DNA from: an uncultured Tateyamaria sp.
GTDB taxonomy: Bacteria > Pseudomonadota > Alphaproteobacteria > Rhodobacterales > Rhodobacteraceae
Assembly (NCBI RefSeq): GCF_947503045.1
Contig: NZ_CANNCF010000004.1
Span: forward strand, 1 to 64,000
Length of the DNA stretch: 64,000 nucleotides
Direction: 5' to 3'
Part shown: in pieces, positions 25,202-33,171 of the stretch
Layout of the letters: each line of letters opens with the position of its first letter
Position numbering within the stretch: the first letter of the stretch is position 1
Notes under the pieces: model-generated
What the model saw: only the letters and a program-made list of their open reading frames with translations
Database searches by the model: none
Told to the model about the DNA's origin: nothing
Position numbers and translations under genes: made by a program

Positions 25202-25275
25202 CCGCATGACCCACTGCCCGTTGCCTGCCTGATCGCAGGCTGTCGAGGTCCCGCAGGGACGTGGTTCCGATGATG
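25202..25275 (+). ncRNA. Candidate bridge-RNA region of the IS110 element
   Basis: Directly after the transposase stop are two close hairpins: GCCTGC-ctgatc-GCAGGC (25223-25240) and GTCCC-gca-GGGAC (25248-25260). IS110-family elements encode a bridge RNA in a non-coding end; in one subgroup it lies downstream of the gene. The loops here are shorter than typical guide loops, so the full RNA may extend further. Based on position and folding only. Confidence 0.35.
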
Positions 25276-25440
25276 CCGTGGTCAGGATTGTCGCTGATGA
25301 AAGCCAAGCACGCCTATGAGATGGGCACATCGGAATTACATCGAACCAGCATCATGTTGGCAGCCGCCGCGCTGACCACGAACCGAAGCATGTACCCGAA
25401 GAACCTCAGCTGAAGACAGCCAGAAAGTAGGTACAGGCAT

Positions 25441-25741
25441 AACCGATCCGAACGAACCGCCTTGGCGGATCAATTTGATTGCGCAAAATCGCTTGACTCA
25501 GATGACCCCGTTACCGAAGTCCTGACTCTAGGTACCATTTTCGAAGTATCTTCCGAATTCCCAAATTTTGAAGAGCGGTCAGGGCTTCAAACTGTCAGCC
25601 CGCTATCTAATATCTGCCCCCGATCGAGCTGGCAGAAGCGGCATGCCGACCGCAATTCAGTTAAACTCGCCTCCAGGAAGACCAATGTCGGCTTTGCGAA
25701 TGCATCCGCAGCATCTGGATCGGTTGGTGAACGGCGGGAAT
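25441..25741. other. Gene-free stretch before integrase C
   Basis: No coding region is supported; the plus-strand frame through it runs into the antisense of integrase C. It contains ATGTCGGCTTTGCGAATG and GCAGCATCTGG words also found in other gaps. Confidence 0.35.
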
Positions 25742-25763
25742 GGGCCGCCCGTGAAGACGGCCC
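25742..25763 (-). terminator. Inverted repeat past integrase copy C
   Basis: GGGCCG and CGGCCC pair around a 10-nt loop, at the same distance from the stop codon as in copy B. No U-run follows on the minus strand. Confidence 0.45.
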
Positions 25764-25770
25764 GATTGCG

Positions 25771-26403
25771 TCAGATTTCGATGGCCTCAGCGATCGCCAG
25801 TGCATCTTCAAGTTCAACGCCAAGGTATCGCACCGTGCTGTCCATCTTCGTGTGTCCGAGGAGAAGCTGAACAGCACGCAAGTTGCCTGTCTTCTTGTAG
25901 ATCAGGGTCACCTTTGTCCGCCGCATCGAATGCGTGCCATATGCGCTCGCTTCAAGACCGATCGACGTGACCCAATCTCTGACGATCCGTGCATACCGGC
26001 GTGTCGAGATGTGCAGGCGCTCGTGAAATCGGCCTGGCCAAAGGTATTCTGAGCCGACCATGAGCTCATCTTCCATCCACTTTTCGACCGAGGCACGTGT
26101 GCCTTCGGATATCTCGAACCGCACAGGTTTCTGTGTCTTGCTTTGTAGCACCGATGCCCGTTCCTTGATCTGGCCAGACGCAATGACGTCGACGACTTTC
26201 ATCTTCACTAGGTCACAGCCGCGCAGCTTGCTGTCGATTGCCATGTTAAACAACGCGAGGTCGCGATGGTTCTCGGCCAGTTCCAGTCGAACTCGGATCG
26301 CCCAAACGTGTTTAGGCTTCAACGGGCGTTTCTGGCCAACGATGCGGCCCTTGTTCCACGCTGGGCGAAGTGCGCGAATGGCCGGTAGGTTTGGTGTTTC
26401 CAT
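25771..26403 (-). CDS. Short tyrosine recombinase/integrase, copy C
   Basis: A 210-aa paralogue of copies A and B with all catalytic residues kept (R61, K89, H158, R161, H184, Y193). It differs from copy B at about five residues, including V-to-L changes and Q136R. ATG 26403 has the same GGAGGATCAGTC ribosome site. It marks the right edge of the IS-containing patchwork and lies before the Crp-cytochrome-transporter operon. Confidence 0.9.
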   Translation of the reverse strand: METPNLPAIRALRPAWNKGRIVGQKRPLKPKHVWAIRVRLELAENHRDLALFNMAIDSKLRGCDLVKMKVVDVIASGQIKERASVLQSKTQKPVRFEISEGTRASVEKWMEDELMVGSEYLWPGRFHERLHISTRRYARIVRDWVTSIGLEASAYGTHSMRRTKVTLIYKKTGNLRAVQLLLGHTKMDSTVRYLGVELEDALAIAEAIEI

Positions 26404-26437
26404 GACTGATCCTCCGATCCGCCATGCCCTCCACAAC

Positions 26438-26454
26438 GACAACCCGACGTTGAC
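26438..26454 (-). promoter_or_regulatory. Inverted repeat in the leader of integrase C
   Basis: GACAAC, 5 bp, GTTGAC: identical to the element before copy B. A CATATCA block (possible -10 on the minus strand) follows about 8 bp further out in both. The remaining 260 bp up to the Crp-family gene show no gene. Confidence 0.4.
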
Positions 26455-26717
26455 GAGGTACCATATCACATGATTGCTGCGCTGCCTCCGAGGTCGGGTG
26501 TGAGCCCATATTGCTCAATTCTGCACAATGCGCCAGGGAGCTGACTGCGTACTATGCAGTTATTGCAATCATCAATTTCGACATAGTCGCGGGACTTCAA
26601 CATTGGAATGATCATAAAAATGCCCTTGTACTGATTTTGACATTCCCGTGTATCGCAGAGTCGGCCATAGGTTGTCATCAACCTGTCATTTGGACTAAAT
26701 TGCGCATTCGCATTCAA

Positions 26718-27443
26718 TCAAGAATAGAGTTCTTCCAACCTCAGTATGGTGATTTCTTTCCTGCTCACCCTTAGGACACCTTCATTTTGAAGCCGGTCCA
26801 GCGATTGCGTCACCCATTGGCGGGTGGCCCCTACAATAGTCGCGATCTGATCATATGTGATGTCGCGGTCGACGACGATTTGGCCTTCCTCATGACGGCC
26901 AAATGTTTCAGCCAAAATCACCAGCAATTGCTGGAGCCGTTCCGAAACCGTGCGTGTGCCCAACATCTGGATCAGCGCAGAGTAACACTTGCCTTTGTTG
27001 ACCAAGCCATTGATCACAGCGACCGCAACATCAGGGATTTCGCGCACCAGTCGAAGGAGACTTGCACCAGACACAAACAGCAATTCACAATCCTCAAGCG
27101 CGTCAGCGGACCAGACGTGACGTCCCATCCCGAACACCTCGGGCCCGCCGATAAAGTGTCCCACACTCCAATAGGCCAGCGTGATCTCACGCCCTGATGG
27201 CCCGGCATAATATGTCCTGATGCGCCCTTTTTCGACAACCCACACACCTGTATGCGGATCGCCCTGAAAAAACACCCCTTCGCCTTTGGCCACTTTGCAT
27301 CTTGTCCCGTTTCTGCGCACCTGTTTCTGGTCATCAGATGAGAGTGAGGACAAAAAACCAGCACCCTTGTTAATCTCAAGCAGGTACTCGGACAGAAAAA
27401 TCGCACTTGGATCGGTGTCTGGAATTGGTTTCATTGCTGTCAT
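26718..27443 (-). CDS. Crp/Fnr-family transcriptional regulator
   Basis: A 241-aa regulator with an N-terminal cyclic-nucleotide-binding-type beta roll (near 50-135), a dimerisation helix and a C-terminal helix-turn-helix (DITYDQIATIVGATRQWVTQSLDRLQNEGVL). It has no N-terminal Cys cluster, so it is not an Fe-S Fnr; its signal is unknown. ATG 27443 overlaps the stop of the cytochrome c gene. As the last gene of the transporter-copper-cytochrome operon, it probably regulates that operon. Confidence 0.85.
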   Translation of the reverse strand: MTAMKPIPDTDPSAIFLSEYLLEINKGAGFLSSLSSDDQKQVRRNGTRCKVAKGEGVFFQGDPHTGVWVVEKGRIRTYYAGPSGREITLAYWSVGHFIGGPEVFGMGRHVWSADALEDCELLFVSGASLLRLVREIPDVAVAVINGLVNKGKCYSALIQMLGTRTVSERLQQLLVILAETFGRHEEGQIVVDRDITYDQIATIVGATRQWVTQSLDRLQNEGVLRVSRKEITILRLEELYS

Positions 27444-28006
27444 GGAGTTCTTTCCAGCGACGCCAAATACGCGGCAATTTGATCAATACCATCCTCCATC
27501 GATTGAAAGAATTCCCGGTGCATCTCAGCCGCCGCGCTGTTTGTCCTCACACCATCGCGGAAGTCGCGCATTTGCTTTGCGAGGTAGCCCGCATGCTGCG
27601 CTGTCACATATGGGGCGTTCTCTGCACTCGCGTGACATTCAAGACACCCTGCTTCTTGCGCCAACGACATTCCCGCATCATCTGTAGGTTGCGTTGAAGG
27701 ACTTGGCGGGTCCTGTTCCGAGAACCAGTCAACCACAACGGCGAAATCCTCAGGTTTAAGCTCTGTCACGATGCTGCTCATCTGGCCGCCGTCGTTTGTG
27801 CGTTCACCTGACAAAAACGCGTCCAATTGCGCGCGAATATACGCAGGCTTTTGTCCGGCCAGATGTGGAAATTTATCCGTCCGGGACTGCCCAAACAATC
27901 CGTGACAAAGCGCGCAAGTCTCATAAGGGGGATAGCTGGCAGCATCGAAATCGGCAGCAGCGGGCAAGGCCCAGAGCAGCGCACAGGGTACGACCAAGGA
28001 CTTCAC
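27440..28006 (-). CDS. Two-haem cytochrome c
   Basis: A 188-aa exported cytochrome with a signal peptide (cut near AAAD, residue 18) and two CxxCH sites, CALCH (near 31) and CLECH (near 122), each in a class I c-type fold as in the c4/c553-like family. The start is GTG 28006, overlapping the previous stop as GTGA. It would carry electrons in the periplasm, either to an oxidase or from the substrate-oxidising system encoded nearby. Confidence 0.85.
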   Translation of the reverse strand: MKSLVVPCALLWALPAAADFDAASYPPYETCALCHGLFGQSRTDKFPHLAGQKPAYIRAQLDAFLSGERTNDGGQMSSIVTELKPEDFAVVVDWFSEQDPPSPSTQPTDDAGMSLAQEAGCLECHASAENAPYVTAQHAGYLAKQMRDFRDGVRTNSAAAEMHREFFQSMEDGIDQIAAYLASLERTP

Positions 28007-28434
28007 GATCCGCTTTGCCGGGTTTTGACTTGGGTAGCGACAGTCAGTGTTTCACCATCAGCGAACAGAAATTGCAGATCGACGGTGTCGCCGACCTTTG
28101 CCGGCACCGCGGGCCCCATCAACATGATGTGGAGACCGCCGGGTTCAAGCGACACGCTTTGCCCGGGCGCGATGTCCAATTGATGCACCATGCTCATCAT
28201 GGCGACCCCGTTTTTTGTCTCACTGCTGTGCAGATGGGCCATCCCGTAGCCTGAGGCCTCCACCCCGATCACACTGCGCAGTCTGTTTGTGGTGTTCTCT
28301 AACCTCATGTAGGCCGCGTGCGCCATAGCACCGGGCGGCGATTGGGGCACATAAGCATCAATGGCTTTGACGCCTTCCGCCACAGCGGTGGTCGCAGTCA
28401 TCAATAGGGCCGCAGTTGCACAGAATCGGATCAC
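28003..28434 (-). CDS. PCu(A)C copper chaperone
   Basis: A 143-aa periplasmic protein with a signal peptide (MIRFCATAALLMTATTAVA). It shows the PCuAC copper motif: His in AHLHS, Met residues in VAMMSM and His-x-Met in GGLHIMLM. The family delivers Cu(I) to the CuA or CuB centre of cytochrome oxidase together with SCO. GTG 28434 overlaps the SCO stop, so the two are coupled. Confidence 0.87.
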   Translation of the reverse strand: MIRFCATAALLMTATTAVAEGVKAIDAYVPQSPPGAMAHAAYMRLENTTNRLRSVIGVEASGYGMAHLHSSETKNGVAMMSMVHQLDIAPGQSVSLEPGGLHIMLMGPAVPAKVGDTVDLQFLFADGETLTVATQVKTRQSGS

Positions 28435-29027
28435 TGGAACAGCCCCTTGCGGTAGGTGATTTGCAGACGTGCCAGAAATTCTGCCGTAAGGCCGGGGTCA
28501 AACGGCGGCTGCAATTTGGCCCTGAGCGTGCCATCCGGCGCGATGACAGACACAGCCGATGTATGCTGCACGTCATAAGCGCCGTCCGCATCCGGCGGCA
28601 TCAACCGGTAGTAGCCATCAGAAATCTCAACAAAGGCATCAATATTCTCGCGTGTGCCGGTCATACTGCGAAAGTCGGGATGAAAGAATGGTCCGTATTC
28701 GCTGATGTATTCCGCATCGCGATCAGGATCGACGGACAGGAACCACACCTTGGGCACGTTGTCCGGCCGCACACGCATGCCGGTCTCAGCCACGGCGGCT
28801 TCCAGGTTGCCCAACGTAAAAGGGCAGACATCCGGACAGGTAAGAAAACCGATCATCACCAGCGTCCATTGATCCGTTAGGTCACTACTCGCGTAGGTTT
28901 GTCCGTTTTCATCGTGGAATGTGAATGTGGGCAGGGGAACGGGATCGTCCAGCATGACACCCTGCACCTGCGCCTGTGCGCTGGTCGCAAGGGCCAAGGC
29001 AAACATCAGCGGGCCAAATTGAATCAT
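28431..29027 (-). CDS. SCO-family copper chaperone / thiol-disulfide protein
   Basis: A 198-aa exported thioredoxin-fold protein. Copper and redox site CPDVC (near residue 65) and the distal His in DVQHTSAVSVI are present. Signal peptide to about residue 19. SCO proteins prepare the CuA site of cytochrome oxidase or other copper enzymes. ATG 29027 overlaps the ATPase stop (ATGA). Confidence 0.88.
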   Translation of the reverse strand: MIQFGPLMFALALATSAQAQVQGVMLDDPVPLPTFTFHDENGQTYASSDLTDQWTLVMIGFLTCPDVCPFTLGNLEAAVAETGMRVRPDNVPKVWFLSVDPDRDAEYISEYGPFFHPDFRSMTGTRENIDAFVEISDGYYRLMPPDADGAYDVQHTSAVSVIAPDGTLRAKLQPPFDPGLTAEFLARLQITYRKGLFQ

Positions 29028-29866
29028 TGGTTTTGCTCCGCAAAGGCTTTGCGGCTCTCGGATTTGATCGTGTCCAGACAGAACTGCCGCGCTTCCATGT
29101 ATTCGGGCGTCGTGGCCATATCGGTCGAACGGGGTCGGTCCAGCGTGATCCGGACGTCTTCGATGATCCGGCCGGGGGCCGCGCTCATGATAAGAACGCG
29201 GTCAGCAAGGAATACCGCCTCATCCACATCATGGGTCACAAAGACAACCGTGGTGCCAAATTTCCGCCAGATATCCAGCAGGCTTTCCTGCATCATCAAA
29301 CGGGTCTGCGCGTCCAGCGCGCCAAAGGGTTCGTCCATCAACAGCACACTGGGATAATTGGCCAGCGCGCGGGCAATCCCAACACGTTGCTGCATGCCGC
29401 CAGACAGCTCCGAAGGATAGCGATCACCAAATTTCTTCAGGCCGACAAGGCCTAGGAAGGTATTCGCAACCGAGCCTGCCTCAGTCCGAGAGGCACCGGC
29501 CATTTTGGGGCCAAAGGCCACGTTTTCGTAGACCGTTTTCCACGGTAGCAACGAGTATTGCTGAAACACCATTCCGCGATCAGGTCCGGGGCCTTTCACT
29601 TCAACATCGTCCACGGTGACAGTGCCGGTGGTTGGTTCAACATATCCCGCAACCGCGTTGAGCAGCGTGGATTTACCACAGCCAGACGGCCCGAGGATAC
29701 AGACGAACTCTCCGGCAGCGATGTCAATCGATGTCGTCTCGACCGCCCTGTGCGTCGTGGCACCGCGCCCGAAAGTGATCGAGACCTCGTTGATCTTGAT
29801 CTCACCCTTGTCGGCGTGGGCCACTGGAGCGCCCTCTGGCTTCTTGAACTTCAGAACATCAAGCAT
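29024..29866 (-). CDS. ABC transporter ATP-binding protein (NitT/TauT type)
   Basis: A 280-aa ATPase: Walker A GPSGCGKST, Q-loop VFQQYSLLPW, signature LSGGMQQR, Walker B VLLMDEPFGALD, H-loop VTHDVDEA. This is the SsuB/TauB/NrtD group (nitrate, sulfonate, taurine, bicarbonate). Its start overlaps the upstream membrane protein by 8 bp. It powers the permease at 30524-31399. Confidence 0.9.
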   Translation of the reverse strand: MLDVLKFKKPEGAPVAHADKGEIKINEVSITFGRGATTHRAVETTSIDIAAGEFVCILGPSGCGKSTLLNAVAGYVEPTTGTVTVDDVEVKGPGPDRGMVFQQYSLLPWKTVYENVAFGPKMAGASRTEAGSVANTFLGLVGLKKFGDRYPSELSGGMQQRVGIARALANYPSVLLMDEPFGALDAQTRLMMQESLLDIWRKFGTTVVFVTHDVDEAVFLADRVLIMSAAPGRIIEDVRITLDRPRSTDMATTPEYMEARQFCLDTIKSESRKAFAEQNQ

Positions 29867-30524
29867 TTTTCAGGCCCCTGTTGATAAGCTGAGGCAGGCG
29901 CGTTTTGCGCCACGCCAGATAGACGATGGTGCAAAGCAGCAATCCAAAGCCCGCGAGATTGAGCGCCGGCCCCATGGATTCAAGAGCCAGTGAGGTCGAC
30001 ACCCCTAAGCCCAGCATCGCCAGTCCCACGACCCAGGACGGAGCCGCGCAACAGACCACCCAGCTCATTGTTGCGTTGGTCATGGCGATCAGGATCGTGC
30101 CGATCCCGGTCGTCGCACGCAGCGTTGTTCCGGTTGTGACGTCGCATTGGTGACGGCGCAGCAAGCTGAGACAGAGTGCAACGAGAGCCCCCAGCAAAAA
30201 CAAGACCATCATACGGATGGGCACCACGTTCAGGCTCCATTCCGAAATGCCGGTGCCGTAGTCATAGTTCATCTTGCCAATCTCAATCAGCCATTCCTGA
30301 TTGACGATGGGCAAGATGTCGGACCAAGACGGGGTTGACTTGATGATGTGGATGACGTTGCCAATCCAGTCATATCCAACCACGTAGTTTGGCAAGGCTT
30401 GAAATCGCACCATCAGGGCAATCATCATCAAGACCTGCATCAAAAGAGCAAACATCAGCCCCATGACCACCATGCGCCGCCAGTCCTGCCGCATGGGGTG
30501 ACCAATTGTTGTCAGAATATCCAT
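29859..30524 (-). CDS. Membrane protein inserted in the ABC operon, unknown
   Basis: A 221-aa protein with about five hydrophobic helices (near 20-45, 105-130, 140-175 and 185-205). It has no EAA loop, so it is not a second permease of the usual kind. ATG 30524 overlaps the permease stop (ATGA). It was not assigned to a family. Its place between permease and ATPase suggests a transporter accessory subunit specific to this system. Confidence 0.7.
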   Translation of the reverse strand: MDILTTIGHPMRQDWRRMVVMGLMFALLMQVLMMIALMVRFQALPNYVVGYDWIGNVIHIIKSTPSWSDILPIVNQEWLIEIGKMNYDYGTGISEWSLNVVPIRMMVLFLLGALVALCLSLLRRHQCDVTTGTTLRATTGIGTILIAMTNATMSWVVCCAAPSWVVGLAMLGLGVSTSLALESMGPALNLAGFGLLLCTIVYLAWRKTRLPQLINRGLKNA

Positions 30525-31399
30525 CAGCGCGCCCTCTTTTGCCATTTGAGCATTGGCGATGTGGCGTATTTCACCGCCGCGGTTGAGGCTGTGCCGAGGC
30601 CACCGATCACCAACATTCCCACCACGATGTCCTGGTAGTTGATCAGGCTGTAAGCATTCCAAGTGAAATACCCGATCCCATACTGACCCGAGATGATCTC
30701 TCCAGCGAGCAGAGAAAACCAGCTGACGCCCATGCCAATCGCCAATCCAGCGGCAATGGACGGCAGGGCGGCAGGGATCACAACATGGCGGAACACATCC
30801 AACCGCGACGCCCCGAGCGATTGCACCGCACGCACCAGAACTTCGGGTGTTTGTTCGACACCGTGCAAGGTGTTCAGAACAATCGGGAACAGCGCCCCAA
30901 GAAAGGTGATATATATGATCGAGCTTTCTTCGGTCGGCCACATCAGAATGGCCAGCGGGATCCAAGCAACCGCAGGAATGGGTCGGATGACTTCGATATA
31001 GGGCATCACAAATGCGCGCGCGATGCGTGAGCGCCCCATGATCAGGCCGATCCCGATACCAAGCACGACCGCGAAGGAATAGCTGATCAGGATACGGCGC
31101 ATGGACACGCCGATATGTGTCCAGAAAATCTCGGTCTGAATATGGGCAATAAAGGCTGTGAACACCTTGAGCGGTGCCGGCACATTCGAGAAGTTGATAT
31201 AGAAATCCAGGTTTATTGCCGTGGCGATGTGCCACAAAACGACACCAATGCTGAGCGAGACCAGAGCGATCCCGGCGTTCTGCAAAAGGTCTGGAGGGAT
31301 GCGGGAGAGTTTAGACGTTGCCGCAGCAGGGACCGCTTTGACCGCGATTTCCTCTGCGGCTTTCGTCACTGCCTCCTCGGTTTTCGCAAGTGGCTGCAT
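30524..31399 (-). CDS. ABC transporter permease (NitT/TauT type)
   Basis: A 291-aa inner-membrane permease with a polar N-terminus, about six helices and the EAA loop AVQSLGASRLDVFRHVVIPAALPSI. ATG 31399 is chosen because GGAAGG lies six bases upstream; ATG 31414 adds five residues. It pairs with the binding protein at 31485-32861 and the ATPase at 29024-29866. Confidence 0.88.
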   Translation of the reverse strand: MQPLAKTEEAVTKAAEEIAVKAVPAAATSKLSRIPPDLLQNAGIALVSLSIGVVLWHIATAINLDFYINFSNVPAPLKVFTAFIAHIQTEIFWTHIGVSMRRILISYSFAVVLGIGIGLIMGRSRIARAFVMPYIEVIRPIPAVAWIPLAILMWPTEESSIIYITFLGALFPIVLNTLHGVEQTPEVLVRAVQSLGASRLDVFRHVVIPAALPSIAAGLAIGMGVSWFSLLAGEIISGQYGIGYFTWNAYSLINYQDIVVGMLVIGGLGTASTAAVKYATSPMLKWQKRAR

Positions 31400-31484
31400 G
31401 AAATTGCCTTCCATCTAGGTTGGTGCCTGCAGGCCTAATAGGATCTCGGACGGTTTCCCGCCCGAGATCTATGCCGGTGGTGGT

Positions 31485-32861
31485 TCAGGTTTCGGATGCG
31501 AATTCCGCGATCGCTTCGTCGAAGGTTATGACCGCGCCTGAATTTGCGCTGGCATAGGCCTCTGCCTCGCCCTTGCGCAGGAACGTCGCATAGTTGTTGC
31601 CCGCTTTGACCCAGAACGCGGTCTTACCAAAGAGCTTCAGACCTGTTTCAGCGTCATAAACATAAGTGGCGTTCACCAATGCCGCGGTGGCGCGGATATC
31701 CGCCATGCCCTTTAGGAATTCGGCCGCAGATGCATAGGTGCTGACGCCATCACGAGAGTGCCAGATTTCCATGGGCAGCCCTTTGTTCGCGACCTCAGGG
31801 TCAACCATCGTGGCTTTGTCCGCCTCATAGTCGACGCCCATGTCGGCATATGCTGCCTTGAGATAGTCTTCGGTAATCCAAGCATCGAAATCGAGTGGTG
31901 GGATCGCCTTTTCCTTTACCAGAACACTATGATTGAACTTCAGTGCATCGACCCATTCTGTTTTGATGGAAGGTTCCAGCGTGAGGTGCCCCCCTTCAGA
32001 GAAGTAGAGATACAGAACCTCTTTCTCCACACCTGTCCAGCTTTCCATTTCAGTCACGGCGCGCATTGGATCTTCGCGGATCCACTCGCCAGCCTCGTAG
32101 ACTGCCTTGATGAAGGCTTGAACAACCTCCGGGTATTCTTCCGCAAAGTCCTGACGTACAACAACGCCGTGCAGATAAGGAACTCCCGTTTCCGAGCCGT
32201 CAAAGATTTTGCGACCTGTGCCGCGATATTCCATTATTTCAGACCAGGGGCAGAAATCGGAATGCGCGTCGATCTTACCCGCCGCAATGTTAGCAGCGCC
32301 AACCGCTGGACTCTGATTTTTCAAAACGTACTCGGATGTCGGAATGCCATTGTCCTGCATCGCCTTAAGCAACATACCCCATGCGGCAGAACCAACGGGG
32401 GTTGAGACTTCTTTGCCTTTCAGCTGATCGATTGAATAGATATCGCTTTCAACTGGAACGACAATCGCGTTGCCCGATCCTTTAAGGTTATAGCCCGTGC
32501 CCGCGACATAGACGGTGCGCAGGCTGTCGGTCTCTTGGAATTTTGCCCCATTCACGATCAGCGGGTAATCTCCCATCACGCCAAAGTTCAGCTTGTTCGC
32601 GAGCATCTGGTTTGTGATCGGACCACCTGAGCTGTAGTCAGCCCAGGTGATGTCATATTCCGCGTCTGCATATTTGCCATCTGTCGGCAGGTGCTTTTCC
32701 AAAAGGCCTAGCTCCTTGATCACGATCCCAGCTGTATAGGTATCAGTGCACATCGACTGGTGACCGACTGCGATCGAAATCTCCTCGGCTTGTGCTGCGT
32801 ATCCAAGTGGCATCAGGGTTGCGGCCAGCAGTGCAGATTTCAAACTTGTTCTCAGTTCCAT
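31485..32861 (-). CDS. ABC substrate-binding protein (nitrate/sulfonate-like)
   Basis: A 458-aa periplasmic binding protein with a signal peptide (cut near AQAE, residue 25). NMT1/SsuA-like features: an N-terminal VGHQSMCTDTYTAGIVIKEL and an inner block IYSIDQLKGKEVSTPVGSAAWGML. It is about 130 residues longer than SsuA and close in size to NrtA. GGAGA precedes ATG 32861. First gene of the eight-gene operon. The ligand cannot be fixed; small anions, sulfonates or other organosulfur compounds are candidates. Confidence 0.85.
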   Translation of the reverse strand: MELRTSLKSALLAATLMPLGYAAQAEEISIAVGHQSMCTDTYTAGIVIKELGLLEKHLPTDGKYADAEYDITWADYSSGGPITNQMLANKLNFGVMGDYPLIVNGAKFQETDSLRTVYVAGTGYNLKGSGNAIVVPVESDIYSIDQLKGKEVSTPVGSAAWGMLLKAMQDNGIPTSEYVLKNQSPAVGAANIAAGKIDAHSDFCPWSEIMEYRGTGRKIFDGSETGVPYLHGVVVRQDFAEEYPEVVQAFIKAVYEAGEWIREDPMRAVTEMESWTGVEKEVLYLYFSEGGHLTLEPSIKTEWVDALKFNHSVLVKEKAIPPLDFDAWITEDYLKAAYADMGVDYEADKATMVDPEVANKGLPMEIWHSRDGVSTYASAAEFLKGMADIRATAALVNATYVYDAETGLKLFGKTAFWVKAGNNYATFLRKGEAEAYASANSGAVITFDEAIAEFASET

Positions 32862-33171
32862 CTTGTTCTCCATTGTTAGGTATTTTTTGTTTTGTCTCCT
32901 TCAGTATCGAGGCCATCAGTTGAAACGCGCAGCATTTTCGAAGGTGAATTTGCCTAATATTCACAAAGCACAAAAGATAAGCGAAAAACCCGGCTTTTCG
33001 GGTGAAAATTAGACGTGAAAAAATCAAAAAATTAGTAGTTGATTAAGAATCAGTCGGAAAATTTTTAATTTAAATTCAATAACTTAAAGTGTTTTTCTGA
33101 GCGCAAATAACACCCCATGGCGATTGCCAAAGGGTGCAAAAAAGGGTCCAATTTTATCGACCGAAAAAGGG
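32862..33171 (-). promoter_or_regulatory. AT-rich promoter region of the transporter operon, with palindrome
   Basis: A 310-bp AT-rich gap upstream of the binding-protein gene. TGATTAAGAATCA (33040-33052) is a perfect 5-3-5 palindrome that resembles Crp/Fnr half-sites (TTGAT / ATCAA) but with spacing differing by one base from the Fnr consensus. It is a candidate site for the Crp/Fnr protein encoded at the end of the operon. Confidence 0.45.

Larger units (their letters stand above)
24100..25440 (+). mobile_element. IS110-family insertion sequence, limits approximate
   Basis: Built around the transposase at 24173-25201. IS110 elements lack clear terminal repeats, so the ends cannot be set from one copy; the downstream non-coding stretch to about 25,440 is included because it contains hairpins typical of the non-coding end of these elements. 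Confidence 0.55.

Noticed and set aside
25462-26052. 196-aa plus-strand frame
   Set aside because: Its second half is the antisense of integrase copy C and the first half has no recognisable protein pattern.
30545-31235. N-terminal extension of the membrane protein back to 31,235
   Set aside because: It runs antiparallel in sense to nothing but lies over the permease gene in another frame; the ATG at 30524 overlapping the permease stop is a better start.
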